A DNA stretch of 64,000 bases from Rhodobiaceae bacterium (GTDB lineage: Bacteria; Pseudomonadota; Alphaproteobacteria; RS24): NCBI GenBank assembly GCA_018673175.1, contig JABHDF010000067.1, forward strand, positions 1-64,000, in the 5' to 3' direction. A program made the translations under genes and the position numbers. Positions 8,957 through 19,950 of this stretch are shown here, piece by piece (within the stretch, counting starts at the first letter, position 1; each line of letters starts with the position of its first letter). The notes under the pieces are model-generated. The model made no database searches. It was not told the DNA's origin and worked only from the letters and a program-made list of their open reading frames with translations.

Positions 8957-10379
8957 AACGCTGTTCCAAATAAGTATACACCGCGCGCAAGGCTTGCGCC
9001 TCGCCGCCAACCGGGCGGCCTGCGCGAGCGCGCAAACTCCACGCATAGACATCGCAATGCATCCACGTTTCCGATTGCTCGACAAAACGGGCCAAGAACA
9101 AAGCGGCCGTAATCGAGCCGCCCATGGGGGCCGAGCCAATATGGTTCACATCGCCGATTTGGCTATCGAGCCAGCCGTCATAGCCCGCCCAAAGCGGCAT
9201 CCGCCACATCGGGTCATGGGCCTCAAGGGCGGCGTGTTGCATGGCCTCGGCAAGGCTATCATCATGGGTATAAAACGGCACCACCTCGGGGCCCATGGCC
9301 ACGCGTGCCGCGCCTGTGAGGGTGGCAAAATCGATCAGCACGTCCGGCGTTTCGCTGTCAGCCTCGCATAGCATATCGGCCAAAACCAAACGCCCCTCGG
9401 CATCGGTATTGCCAATTTCGACGGCCAAACCTTTGCGGCTGGCCAGCACATCGCCGGGGCGAAAGGCATCGGGGCCAATGGCATTTTCCACCGCCCCAAT
9501 CATCAGGCGTAAGCGGATGGGAAGCCCGGCATCCATCAAGGCATCGGCTAGCGCAATCGAAATGGCCGCGCCGCCCATGTCTTTTTTCATCAGGTCCATA
9601 TAGGCGCCAGGCTTTAAATTCAGCCCGCCCGTATCAAAACAAACACCTTTGCCGACCAGCGTCACTTTGGGCGCGTCTGGCTTGCCCCAAGTTAAATCCA
9701 ACAAGCGCGGCGCTTCCACAGCCGCGCGCCCGACAGCATGAATCATCGGGTAATTTTGCACCAATAAATCATCGCCCGAGATGACAGTGAGCTCGGCCTT
9801 ATGGCGCTTGGCCAGCGCTTGCATCACCTGCTCTAGCGCTTCGGGTCCCATATCGGCAGCCGGTGTATTGATCAGGTGGCGGGTCGAATAGACCGCGCGG
9901 TTTAACCGCTCGACGCGGGCGCAATCACATGTTTTTGGCAAAACCAAACGCGGCCACTCAGTGTCACGTGGCTTGGCTTTATAGGCGTCATAACGATAGC
10001 ACCCCATCGCCCAAGCCAAAGGCGCCATATCTTGCACGGCCTTTGGCGCGCTATCCTCAAGGCGATAAGCACCTTCGGGTAATTGAGCCGGCAAGCTCGC
10101 CAAAGCGAAAGCATCGGGCTTGGCACCCAGCCCCAAAAGCACAGCCTCTAAATCACCGGCTGAATTGGGCAATAGCAAAACCTCGCCCGCGGCAGCGGCA
10201 AAATGCGTGGTGTCCATCCAAGTCAGATGCGGGCCCACCAAGGTCTCGCGCCAGCTCGCCAAAGCTTTCGGCGTCAGCGCCCGAATAAGACACGCGGGCT
10301 TGCCTTTATCTTGCAGATAAATAGGACCCGGCTCGGCAGGAAAAACGTCGCTTATCGAAGATAGAAGAGCGGATGGCAT
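8949..10379 (-). CDS. M17 family leucyl aminopeptidase
   Basis: This 476-residue cytoplasmic metallo-aminopeptidase carries the M17 signature NTDAEGRLVLADML around residue 325. The metal ligands lie in VGKGVCFDTGGLNLKP and MKKDMGGAA. The N-terminal domain is divergent, as in the LAP subgroup of alphaproteobacteria rather than classical PepA. The ATG at 10379 with AAAGG eight bases upstream is preferred to the TTG at 10397. It sits between the SDR gene (57 bases upstream) and the NlpC/P60 gene (overlapping downstream), suggesting joint breakdown of cell-wall or imported peptides. Confidence 0.9.
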   Translation of the reverse strand: MPSALLSSISDVFPAEPGPIYLQDKGKPACLIRALTPKALASWRETLVGPHLTWMDTTHFAAAAGEVLLLPNSAGDLEAVLLGLGAKPDAFALASLPAQLPEGAYRLEDSAPKAVQDMAPLAWAMGCYRYDAYKAKPRDTEWPRLVLPKTCDCARVERLNRAVYSTRHLINTPAADMGPEALEQVMQALAKRHKAELTVISGDDLLVQNYPMIHAVGRAAVEAPRLLDLTWGKPDAPKVTLVGKGVCFDTGGLNLKPGAYMDLMKKDMGGAAISIALADALMDAGLPIRLRLMIGAVENAIGPDAFRPGDVLASRKGLAVEIGNTDAEGRLVLADMLCEADSETPDVLIDFATLTGAARVAMGPEVVPFYTHDDSLAEAMQHAALEAHDPMWRMPLWAGYDGWLDSQIGDVNHIGSAPMGGSITAALFLARFVEQSETWMHCDVYAWSLRARAGRPVGGEAQALRAVYTYLEQRFG

Positions 10380-10436
10380 GACAATAACCTTTGGCAAAAC
10401 TCAAAAAACAGAATGAGCCCTTACTCTATCACGCGC

Positions 10437-11243
10437 TTAACGCGCGGTCATCGCGTAATCAATTACCAATTCTGTGCCGTTCACATAAGACGAGGCATCG
10501 GAGGCGAGATAAACAATGCCATTGGCAATATCTTCCGGCTGACCTGGTTTGCCATTTGGCATGCCTGCGGCGGCCACGAGATCGATATTCACGCGGTTGC
10601 CACCGGGCGTCATCATGTCTGGGTTGTCTTTGGCAATGCCCGAGATTTCGCGCGACCAAATATCCGTATCGATAATGCCCGGATGCACGCTATTGCACCG
10701 AATGGCATGGCCATTGTCGGCGCATTCATTGGCAATGGCTTTGGAAAACAGACGAACGCCGCCCTTCGATGCCGAATACCCCGCCAGACCCGAAGCCCCA
10801 ATGAGCCCCGCAATAGACGAGATGTTAATGATGCTCGAAGGCCCACTGGTGGCCATCAGCGGAATGCTGTGTTTGCAACCCAAAAATACACCATCCAGAT
10901 TAATCGCATTTTGACGCTGCCAATCCTCGAGGCTCATCTCTGTAACTGGCACGCCGATAGCAATGCCCGCATTATTGACCAGCACATGCAGCTGGCCTTC
11001 GTGTTGGCGAATGCTTTCGATGAGCTCTTGCCAGACGTCTTCTTGCGACACGTCTTGCGCGAGGCTGCGGGCTTGCCCGCCCGCGTCTTTAATCATCTGC
11101 GCGGTTTGTTCCACCCCGCTGACATCAATATCGGTGACGATAAGCTTGGCACCTGCCGCGGCCAAAGCCACCGCACAAGAGCGTCCAATACCCGTGGCTG
11201 CGCCGGTAACCAGCGCTACTTTTCCGCTACAATCTTGGCTCAT
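10437..11243 (-). CDS. Short-chain dehydrogenase/reductase
   Basis: This is a 268-residue classical SDR. The cofactor motif TGAATGIG is at residues 14-21, with an Asp (TDIDVSG) after beta-2 that favours NAD over NADP. NNAG is present and the active site is Ser in NISSIAG plus Tyr/Lys in YSASK. Its ATG overlaps the TGA of the upstream CYP153-type P450 by four bases, so the two are translationally coupled. The SDR may oxidise the alcohol made by the P450, by inference. The true substrate cannot be read from the sequence. Confidence 0.9.
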   Translation of the reverse strand: MSQDCSGKVALVTGAATGIGRSCAVALAAAGAKLIVTDIDVSGVEQTAQMIKDAGGQARSLAQDVSQEDVWQELIESIRQHEGQLHVLVNNAGIAIGVPVTEMSLEDWQRQNAINLDGVFLGCKHSIPLMATSGPSSIINISSIAGLIGASGLAGYSASKGGVRLFSKAIANECADNGHAIRCNSVHPGIIDTDIWSREISGIAKDNPDMMTPGGNRVNIDLVAAAGMPNGKPGQPEDIANGIVYLASDASSYVNGTELVIDYAMTAR

Positions 11244-12520
11244 TTGGCGCGCGCAATCACAGTCATTTTTGTGTAGCCCTTAACAAAAGACGACACATTG
11301 CGTTCTGGCTCGCCAACCACTTCGATTTTCGAGAAGCGTTTGAGCATTTCATCCCACAGGATTTGCAACTGCAATTCGGCCAGACGGTTGCCAAAGCAAC
11401 GGTGAATGCCAAAGCCGAAGGAAATATGATTGCGAGCGTTTTCGCGATCAAAAATCAAATCATCCGGGTTTTCAAATTTGCGCTCATCGCGATTGCCCGC
11501 GACATACCACATAGCGACTTTGTCGCCTTTTTTGATGGTTTCCCCGTGCATTTCGACATCTTCGAGAGCCGTGCGGCGCATATAGGCCAGCGGCGTTTGC
11601 CAGCGGATAACCTCGGCGACTGTGTTGGGGATGAGGTCACGGTTGGCTTTTACTTTTTCCCATTCAGCCGGGAACAAGCTGGAGCCATAAACCGAAGCGG
11701 TCATGGAATTGCGGGTCGTATCATTGCCGCCCACAATCAGCAAAATCAAATTGCCGAGATATTCCATCGTGTCCATGTCTTTAGTTTCTTCGCCATTGGC
11801 CAGCATGGTAATCAGGTCATTGCCATCTTTGCCTTGGCGTTCTTGCCATAGTCCCATGAAATATTGCACGCATTCCATCAGTTCTGCGCGGCGCTGGTCT
11901 TCGCTCTCCACGATGCCCGTTTCTGGGCCAGCCGTGGCAACGTCGGACCAACGGGTCAATTTGCGGCGCTCTTCAAATGGGAAGTCGAACAAAGTAGCCA
12001 ACATCATGGTGGTCAGTTCGATGGAGACAACGTCGACCCAATCAAATTCTTCGTCGATAGGCACCGCATCCAGAACATATTGCGTGCGCTCGCGAATGAG
12101 TTTCGACATTTCTGCCAAACTCATCGGCGCCATAATGGGGGCCACGGTTTTGCGCTGCACATCATGTTTTGGCTGGTCCATCGCAATGAACATCGGTAGC
12201 TCAAAATCTTCAGATGGATCGGGCAGAACAATCGCAGGCTCGGAAGAGAAGCGTTTGTGATCTGTATCAATCGCCATAATGTCTTCATAGCGGGTTACCG
12301 ACCAATAGCCGCCAATATCGGGCGCATCATTGGTGCGGTCTTCCGATTGCCAACCCGCGGGGCAATAATGCAAAGGGGCTTCATTGCGCAAGCGATCAAA
12401 AATTGGCCAGAACTCTTCTTTTGGCCAAAGCAGCGCATTCGACGGATCTAGATCCTTTAAGGCTGTGCTATAGGCAAAATCTTCGCCCGGGCGCATGTCT
12501 TGTTTGATAGCTTCGCTCAT
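11240..12520 (-). CDS. Cytochrome P450, CYP153-like (alkane/fatty-acid terminal hydroxylase type)
   Basis: This is a 426-residue soluble P450. The I-helix motif is VGGNDTTRNS, the ExxR is EVIRW, and the heme loop FGFGIHRCFGNRLAELQL has the ligand Cys near residue 375. Long stretches resemble remembered CYP153 sequences: MFIAMDQPKHDVQR, TPLAYMRRTALEDVE and KIEVVGEPERN, with a KGYTKM end. Family members hydroxylate the terminal carbon of medium-chain alkanes. The start at 12520 has GGGAG upstream, better than the ATG at 12562. No ferredoxin or ferredoxin reductase lies nearby, so its electron partner is encoded elsewhere. Confidence 0.9.
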   Translation of the reverse strand: MSEAIKQDMRPGEDFAYSTALKDLDPSNALLWPKEEFWPIFDRLRNEAPLHYCPAGWQSEDRTNDAPDIGGYWSVTRYEDIMAIDTDHKRFSSEPAIVLPDPSEDFELPMFIAMDQPKHDVQRKTVAPIMAPMSLAEMSKLIRERTQYVLDAVPIDEEFDWVDVVSIELTTMMLATLFDFPFEERRKLTRWSDVATAGPETGIVESEDQRRAELMECVQYFMGLWQERQGKDGNDLITMLANGEETKDMDTMEYLGNLILLIVGGNDTTRNSMTASVYGSSLFPAEWEKVKANRDLIPNTVAEVIRWQTPLAYMRRTALEDVEMHGETIKKGDKVAMWYVAGNRDERKFENPDDLIFDRENARNHISFGFGIHRCFGNRLAELQLQILWDEMLKRFSKIEVVGEPERNVSSFVKGYTKMTVIARAK

Positions 12521-12710
12521 GAGTTTTCTCCCAAAATCTTGTCTAATTGAGCGCCCTTTCAAAAAGTGACGCCTGCGTCATAAATTGTAGTCAGAAGCTC
12601 TCGCGAGCTGCAAGCTTTTTTCGATCAAATTATGTTTTTTTTGTGCCTTCGGATGGCTCGCTACGATTGCGCTTGCGCTAGGCGGTAGCGAAATCTAAAG
12701 TCAAAAAAAT
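12521..12710. other. Intergenic region between divergent P450 and thiC, with an inverted repeat
   Basis: No gene is seen. The region must hold the divergent promoters of the P450 and of thiC. The clearest structure is a 7-bp inverted repeat, TCGCTAC at 12658-12664 and GTAGCGA at 12685-12691, enclosing GCGCTTGCGC. No T-run follows on either strand, so it is not an obvious terminator. A T-rich stretch lies at about 12616-12641. Confidence 0.5.
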
Positions 12711-12806
12711 GCACAGGGGTCCGGTGTGCGCAAAAATCTACTCGCAAGCTCCGGTGAGACGATACCCTTTGTACCTGTTTACGGATTATGCCGCTGCAGG
12801 GAGTGC
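12711..12806 (+). promoter_or_regulatory. TPP riboswitch (THI element) upstream of thiC
   Basis: The conserved core of the thiamin pyrophosphate aptamer is recognisable. CAGGGGTCCGG is followed by CCGGTGAGACGATACCC and then TTTGTACCTG. After that come ACGGATTATGCCGC (the UAAUGCCAGC-type element) and GCAGGGAG. The outer P1 stem can form between GCAC (12711-12714) and GTGC (12803-12806). The usual CUGAGA reads GUGAGA here. The element ends about 92 bases before the thiC ATG, so high TPP should repress thiC. Confidence 0.92.
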
Positions 12807-12846
12807 CGGATTTATCTCCGCCTTTCTCGCACGTGTCATCGTCTTC

Positions 12847-12877
12847 GTGAGCGCCCCAAAATGGGCTCACGCTGTTT
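12847..12877 (+). terminator. Stem-loop in the thiC leader, probable riboswitch expression platform
   Basis: GTGAGCGCCC at 12847 pairs with GGGCTCAC ending at 12870, with one bulged G, and is followed after GCTG by only four T. Its place between the TPP aptamer and the thiC ribosome-binding site makes it the likely switching element. The short T-run leaves open a translational mechanism instead of transcription termination. Confidence 0.6.
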
Positions 12878-12880
12878 TAA

Positions 12881-14833
<1,953 letters not shown>

Positions 14834-16303
14834 CTACTTCCAGCCGCGTGGGTTTTCGGCCATCGCCTGATTGCGCGCATCCAGTGCGGCTTTCAGGCGC
14901 GCCGCCACTTGGGGATGACGCATCGAGATATCATACGACTCGTCGGGGTCGGATTTTAAATCATGTAGCCACGGGCCTCGTTTGGGCCATAGCGGAATCG
15001 ACACCGGGTCGGTGGCATAGATAACCGGTTTGGCATCGCGGTATTTATATTTGGCATCTCGAACCGCCATCAGCGTGCCCGCACCATAATAATAAACGAC
15101 GTCATGTGGCGAGGCACCGCCGCGCAAGGCGCTGGCTATATTGCGCCCATCTAACAAGCGGTCGGTCGGCGCGGGCAGGTTTAATTCGGCCATAATGGTG
15201 GGTAATAAATCCGTACCCATGGCCAAAGCTGGCGAGCGACGCGGCGCCAATTGCGCGGGCCAATGGGCAAGGAACGGCACATGCACGCCGCCCTCAAAAC
15301 TTTGCCCTTTGCGGCCCCGACCAATGCCTTTTCCCTGCCACCAAGGGCCATTGTCGCTGGTGATAATGAGCAACGTATTGTCTAACGTGCCGCGTTTTTT
15401 CAAAGCGGCCACCACACGGCCTACCGTATCATCCAACCCTTGCACCACATCGCCATAGAGGCCGGCATCGGAGCGGCCATGCTCGTGCGCGGCGGCGTGC
15501 AAAGGCACGTGCGGAAAATTATGCGCGAGGTATAAAAACATCGGCTGGTTTTTTGGCGCCGCAGCAATAAAGGTTTCGGATTTTTCGGCATAAAGCCTGT
15601 TCAACTGCGTTTGATCAACCGGCGCCGCCACGGCGATGGTTTCGCCTTTGGCAGGTGTCCCCTCAACCAAATGAAACGGGGTCATATCATTGGAATGGTA
15701 AGTGCCAAAAAACCGCTCGAAACCAAATTCGGTCGGGATGGATTTGTCATGGTCGCCCATATGCCATTTGCCGACCATGGCGGTATGATAGCCGCTGGCT
15801 TTTAAAACATCGGACAGAATAATTTCTTCGCGCGGTAAGCGCACAGGATTGCCAAACAGTCGATTGATGCGATCGACAAAATGACCGTTCGGGAACGGCA
15901 CGGCGGTAAGCAAATTGCGCGAGGGCAAACGCCCCGTCAGCATGGCCGCGCGCGAGGGCGAACACACGGGCGCGGGCGCATAATAATTTTCCAACACCAC
16001 CGCTTTTTTCGCCAGCGCATCCATATGCGGCGTGGCAATCATTTGGTTGCCCATAAAGCCGACATCGCCATGCCCCAAATCGTCAAACAATATAATGACG
16101 ACATCGGGAGCGTTTTTGGGTTTTGCAGCGCCCGCGAGGGTTTGCAAATAGACCTGTTTGGAGGCCATATGCGAGGCGTCATCGCGCTGCTCATAAGTGG
16201 CAAGTTTAACCACCACATAAAGCCCAAAAGCCACCACCGCGCCGACCGGTAAAGCCAGCAGCAAAGCGATCAGACGGGTCGCTCTTTTAAGGCGTGCGAG
16301 CAT
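14834..16303 (-). CDS. Membrane-anchored type I sulfatase (formylglycine-dependent)
   Basis: This 489-residue protein has an N-terminal hydrophobic anchor (residues 11-32). The alkaline-phosphatase-like sulfatase domain follows, with metal ligands DD near residues 74-75. The maturation signature CSPSRAAMLTGR has Cys114 as the residue converted to formylglycine. Further metal and substrate residues lie in GKWHMGD and TSDNGPWWQGKG. The catalytic domain should face the periplasm. The ATG is seven bases after the stop of the second P450, with AGGGG upstream, so the two form an operon. The sulfate ester substrate is unknown. A formylglycine-generating enzyme or anSME maturase is not in the window. 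Confidence 0.9.
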   Translation of the reverse strand: MLARLKRATRLIALLLALPVGAVVAFGLYVVVKLATYEQRDDASHMASKQVYLQTLAGAAKPKNAPDVVIILFDDLGHGDVGFMGNQMIATPHMDALAKKAVVLENYYAPAPVCSPSRAAMLTGRLPSRNLLTAVPFPNGHFVDRINRLFGNPVRLPREEIILSDVLKASGYHTAMVGKWHMGDHDKSIPTEFGFERFFGTYHSNDMTPFHLVEGTPAKGETIAVAAPVDQTQLNRLYAEKSETFIAAAPKNQPMFLYLAHNFPHVPLHAAAHEHGRSDAGLYGDVVQGLDDTVGRVVAALKKRGTLDNTLLIITSDNGPWWQGKGIGRGRKGQSFEGGVHVPFLAHWPAQLAPRRSPALAMGTDLLPTIMAELNLPAPTDRLLDGRNIASALRGGASPHDVVYYYGAGTLMAVRDAKYKYRDAKPVIYATDPVSIPLWPKRGPWLHDLKSDPDESYDISMRHPQVAARLKAALDARNQAMAENPRGWK

Positions 16304-16310
16304 TTATCCC

Positions 16311-17645
16311 CTAAACCCCGAGGTTCACTTCGAGGTGCGAAATGGCGTTGACGAAATTATTCGGCGCATGCGCCTGCTTCCCCGTCCACTCGATGTTGGG
16401 ATAGCGATCGAGAATACGCGCATAGGCGGTCTCAAGCTGCATATTGGCAATGCGCTGGCCGAGGCACACATGCGCGCCCGTGCCAAAAGCCAAATGCTCA
16501 TTCGCATTGGCGCGATGAATATCCATTTTATCGGGCTCCGCAAACACCTCTGGGTCACGATTGGCAGCGCCATAATACATGACGACTTTTTCGCCCTTGG
16601 TGATTTTTTGGCCCGAAAGCTCGGCGTCGGCTTGCGCGGTACGACGCATATACATAACTGGCGAAACCAGGCGTAACGCCTCGGGCACCATTTGCGGAAT
16701 AAGGCTCGGCTCGTCGATGAGCATTTGCTTTTGATCTTTAAATTGGCTCAGCAACCGCATCGTGCCCGACAGGCTATTGCGGGTTGTGTCATTGCCAGCA
16801 AAAATAATCAGCAACCAAGAGCCATCCAAATAAGACTGGTCCATCGGCTCGCCATCTAGCTCGGTAGTGGCAATCACGGTGAGCAAATCATCGCGGGGGT
16901 TTTTGCGCCGGTCGAGCAAGACTTTTTGTCCATAGCGGAACATCTGACGAATGTTCCAAAGAAATTTGGCAATGAACCAAGGCGAAACTTTGGCCTCTGG
17001 GTCGCCCACAATATAGGTGGCGTTTTCTAGATAATGCATCCAGCGCACAATGCTCGGACGATCTTTTTCGTCAATGCCCAGCATTTCGCACAAAGTATAC
17101 ATCGGCAACCATTCCGAGAAATTGGTAACCATATCGACCTTGCCGTCGTTTTTCTTGGCAATGGCTTCCATATTATCGAGCAAGCGGTCGACTTCGGTCT
17201 CGACGCGCGATTGCAATTTACCGATATAATCTGGCGTGAAAAACGGGCGGTGCGCCATGCGCAACGGAATGTGCCACGGCTGGTCCAAATTAATCATCGA
17301 GTTTAAAGCCGCGCCCGAAAGCCGTTTTGGGCCGCCGCCTTTGGCGCTATAGCCCATTAAAATACCGCCTGCGCCAGACGAGAATGTTTTGGCGTCGAGG
17401 TCACATTTTTTAACGTCTTCATAGCGCGTCAAAGCCCAATAGCCCGCGACATCGGTAGAGGCAGGTGGCTGCCACCAGCTTACCGGCGCTTTTTCGCGCA
17501 ATGTATGGAAATAATCATAAGGCTGGCCATGATCGCGAAACATCGTCATGTCCATCAGGTCAAAACCTTTCGGCGTCTCATAAGCAATATGAGGCGGGCG
17601 ATAGCTATTGTCTTCCGGTTGAATGGTTTCCGATAAAATTTGCAT
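16311..17645 (-). CDS. Cytochrome P450 (family not assigned)
   Basis: This is a 444-residue soluble P450. The I-helix reads FAGNDTTRNSLSG, the ExxR is EALRLV, and the heme loop FGTGAHVCLGQRIANMQL has Cys near residue 394. AAGGAG seven bases before the ATG at 17645 fixes the start; the upstream in-frame ATG at 17720 is not supported. It resembles the CYP153-type gene at 11240-12520 in several motifs (VMYMRRTAQAD, GEKVVMYYGAANRDPEVF) but is clearly a different family, possibly acting on sterol or terpenoid substrates. It is co-transcribed with the downstream sulfatase. Confidence 0.88.
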   Translation of the reverse strand: MQILSETIQPEDNSYRPPHIAYETPKGFDLMDMTMFRDHGQPYDYFHTLREKAPVSWWQPPASTDVAGYWALTRYEDVKKCDLDAKTFSSGAGGILMGYSAKGGGPKRLSGAALNSMINLDQPWHIPLRMAHRPFFTPDYIGKLQSRVETEVDRLLDNMEAIAKKNDGKVDMVTNFSEWLPMYTLCEMLGIDEKDRPSIVRWMHYLENATYIVGDPEAKVSPWFIAKFLWNIRQMFRYGQKVLLDRRKNPRDDLLTVIATTELDGEPMDQSYLDGSWLLIIFAGNDTTRNSLSGTMRLLSQFKDQKQMLIDEPSLIPQMVPEALRLVSPVMYMRRTAQADAELSGQKITKGEKVVMYYGAANRDPEVFAEPDKMDIHRANANEHLAFGTGAHVCLGQRIANMQLETAYARILDRYPNIEWTGKQAHAPNNFVNAISHLEVNLGV

Positions 17646-17808
17646 TTGGCAACTCCTTGGCACGTCAACTTTGACACGGAGTATAAGCAGAGCAGACAAG
17701 CCATCAAGGGGAAAGCGCAAACAGGCGGCAATAAATCACCCATGCCAAGGCGTTGCATACCGCGGCGAGCATGTTAATCTCGGCGCAAAGTTAAATCGGG
17801 AGAGAAAA

Positions 17809-18660
17809 ATGTTATCAGTTGTGGTTACCGGAGCGTCGTCTGGGATTGGTCGTCAAATTTCAAAAACATTGGTGGAGAACGGCTATCGCGTTTTTGGCTC
17901 GGTTCGCAATAAAGCCGATGGCAAGGCCGTGGCTTCCGAAATTGGCGAGAATTTCTCCCCGCTGGTATTTGATGTCACCAGCGAAAAAGACGTGCAGGCG
18001 GCGGCCAAGCAAGTGGAAGCCGAATTGAACGGCGAGAAACTCGCAGGGCTCATTAACAATGCGGGCATTGCTGTTTTTGGCGCCATTCAAAACCTCAGCG
18101 CGGAAGAGTTTCGCTATCAGTTTGACGTCAACCTCATGGGTGTTTTCCATTGCACCCAAGCCTTCATGGGACTGCTCGGCGCCGACACAGAGCGCACAGG
18201 CGCGCCCGGCAAAATTATCAATATTAGCTCCGTCTCGGGCGAAGCAGGCATGCCTTTCATGGGCGCCTATAATATGAGTAAGTTTGGGCTTGAGGGGTTT
18301 TCTGAAGCGCTGCGCCGCGAGCTGATGCTGTTTGGCATTGATGTCGTCATCATCGCGCCAGGCCCCGTGAAAACCGCCATTTGGGGCAAAGTCGACAAAG
18401 GCCCGATGTTGGCGCGCTATGATAATTCGCCGTATCGCAAAGCCATCGCAAGAGTTGTTGGCTTTACCGAAGGCATGGAAAGAGCTGGCTGCGAGCCGGA
18501 TGTGATTTCCCAGCGCGCGCTGAATATCTTGACCAGCGCCAAGCCGAAAACACGCTATCGCATTGATGTACAGTCCGGGCAGAACCGTTTTCTGGCAATG
18601 CTGCCAAAACGGCTGGCAGATAAGATGATTGCGAAGCAGATGGGGCTTGTGCGCAAATAG
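17809..18660 (+). CDS. Short-chain dehydrogenase/reductase
   Basis: This is a 283-residue classical SDR. TGASSGIG lies at residues 7-14, with an Arg (GSVRNK) after beta-2 that points to NADP(H) preference. NNAG is present and the active site is NISSVSG with YNMSK. The C-terminus is longer than typical (KPKTRYRIDVQSGQNRF), as in the retinol dehydrogenase/17-beta-HSD-like subgroup. CGGGAGAG sits before the ATG. It is transcribed away from the second P450 across 163 bases, so they could share regulation. The substrate is unknown. Confidence 0.87.
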   Translation: MLSVVVTGASSGIGRQISKTLVENGYRVFGSVRNKADGKAVASEIGENFSPLVFDVTSEKDVQAAAKQVEAELNGEKLAGLINNAGIAVFGAIQNLSAEEFRYQFDVNLMGVFHCTQAFMGLLGADTERTGAPGKIINISSVSGEAGMPFMGAYNMSKFGLEGFSEALRRELMLFGIDVVIIAPGPVKTAIWGKVDKGPMLARYDNSPYRKAIARVVGFTEGMERAGCEPDVISQRALNILTSAKPKTRYRIDVQSGQNRFLAMLPKRLADKMIAKQMGLVRK

Positions 18661-18718
18661 AACGCGCGAAGCGTGCCGCAGAGTTCATAATTTTGGGGGT
18701 TTCGCTTGGGCCAACTTC

Positions 18719-18763
18719 GGGGCTTTGCCCCTAAGCTGGCGCGCTAAAGTTGCCTTTGGCAAC
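18719..18763 (-). terminator. Two hairpins downstream of tRNA-Ser, possible terminator region
   Basis: GGGGC-TTT-GCCCC (18719-18731) and GTTGCC-TTT-GGCAAC (18749-18763) lie between the SDR stop and the tRNA 3' end. Both are perfect, but neither is followed by a convincing T-run on either strand. They may end transcription of the tRNA from the minus strand and of the SDR from the plus strand. Confidence 0.4.
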
Positions 18764-18778
18764 CTAGCCCTGTTAGCG

Positions 18779-18865
18779 CGGAGAGGGAGGGATTCGAACC
18801 CCCGGAACGCGTAAACGCTCAACGGTTTTCGAGACCGCCCCATTCAACCACTCTGGCACCTCTCC
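18779..18865 (-). tRNA. tRNA-Ser (anticodon CGA)
   Basis: On the minus strand the sequence folds as a class II tRNA. The acceptor stem GGAGAGG pairs with CCTCTCC. The anticodon stem GCGGT/ACCGT encloses the loop CTCGAAA, giving anticodon CGA. There is a long variable arm (GAGCGTTTACGC) and a T-arm with GGTTCGAATCC. CCA is not encoded. It reads UCG serine codons. Confidence 0.95.
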
Positions 18866-19047
18866 TGCACCACACATAGCCAAAACACAATCGCGCTCCG
18901 GCTCGGTTGGCCATCTTTTAAACTATTTTTTCCAGAGGTGCAAAGCACAAGCTGAGATTTTTTATGCCATTTTTTTGCCAGAGCCCCCCGAAGCAATTGC
19001 ACGATACTTCGCCAAGGCTTACCCTTCCCTTTCAATAGGAGAAACCC

Positions 19048-19950
19048 ATGCAAGATTTTAAAGATAAAGTCGCCGTCATCACCGGTGCCGCCAATGGCAT
19101 TGGACTGGATATCGCCAAAGCCCTCATCCGCCAAGGCTGCCATGTCGTCGTCTCCGATATTCACCTGCAAGACGCCCAAGCCCGCGCCGACCAACTCGGG
19201 GCCATGCCCGATGCCACAGCCAGCGCCATTGCCATCGCTTGCGATGTGACCGACGTGGCCCAAATCAACGCGCTCGCCGACAAGGCTTGGGCGCATTTTG
19301 GCCACGTCGATGCTCTGTTTAATAATGCGGGCGTTGGCGGTGGCATGACCCCTGCGGTGAAAACCAAAGAGGCCGATTTGCGTTGGGTCTTCGAAGTTAA
19401 TTTCTTCGGCAATTGGAACACCTGCATGGAGTTCACCCGCCGCTTTAGCGAACAAGGCACGCCTGCCCATATTTGCAATACCGCCTCGGAAAACTCGATC
19501 GGTTGGCCCGCGCCTTATATGGCTGGCTATAATGCCACCAAGGCTGCCGTCTTGGGCTATACGGGCATGCTGCGGATGGAATTACCCGAGGCTATTTCTA
19601 TCTCTTTATTATGCCCTGGCTGGACGCAAACCGAGATTGCCAATTCTGGCGCCTTGCGCCCTGAGACCTATGGCGGCCCCAAGCCGGTGCGCGACACCAC
19701 CCCCATCGAAGGTGACGTCACCCCTTACGCGGTGGAGACCGTGGGCGCCCATACCATCGAGCAAATTAAACAAGGCGCGTTTTATATCTTCCCGCATTAC
19801 GCGGCGCGCCATTTGGCCGAAGAACGCAACGATGAGATTAGCGCGGCCTTTGATGCGCAACAGACCGATGTCGACGATTGGCAATCGCATGACACGCGCA
19901 CCTATTTCAATCGGATGATAGCCGCGGCCCAGGCCAAAAAAGGTAGCTAG
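19048..19950 (+). CDS. Short-chain dehydrogenase/reductase
   Basis: This 300-residue SDR has TGAANGIG at residues 13-20, SDIHLQD after beta-2 (Asp, suggesting NAD), and NNAGVGGG. The active-site Ser is in NTASENSIG and Tyr/Lys in YNATK. The ATG follows AATAGGAGAAACCC, a good ribosome-binding site. It lies alone downstream of tRNA-Ser. Its stop overlaps the convergent TPR gene by four bases. Substrate not identifiable. Confidence 0.88.
   Translation: MQDFKDKVAVITGAANGIGLDIAKALIRQGCHVVVSDIHLQDAQARADQLGAMPDATASAIAIACDVTDVAQINALADKAWAHFGHVDALFNNAGVGGGMTPAVKTKEADLRWVFEVNFFGNWNTCMEFTRRFSEQGTPAHICNTASENSIGWPAPYMAGYNATKAAVLGYTGMLRMELPEAISISLLCPGWTQTEIANSGALRPETYGGPKPVRDTTPIEGDVTPYAVETVGAHTIEQIKQGAFYIFPHYAARHLAEERNDEISAAFDAQQTDVDDWQSHDTRTYFNRMIAAAQAKKGS

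Noticed and set aside
8102..9139. Longer NlpC/P60 frame starting at 9139
   Set aside because: The first 60 codons lie entirely inside the aminopeptidase gene in another frame and are Arg/Ala-rich without homology; TTG 8956 is a better start.
10413..11276. 287-codon plus-strand frame over the first SDR
   Set aside because: Antisense shadow of an SDR with all active-site motifs intact.
18629..18814. Small plus-strand frame ending RRGRDSNPRNA
   Set aside because: This is the familiar false peptide made by reading antisense through the tRNA-Ser T-arm.
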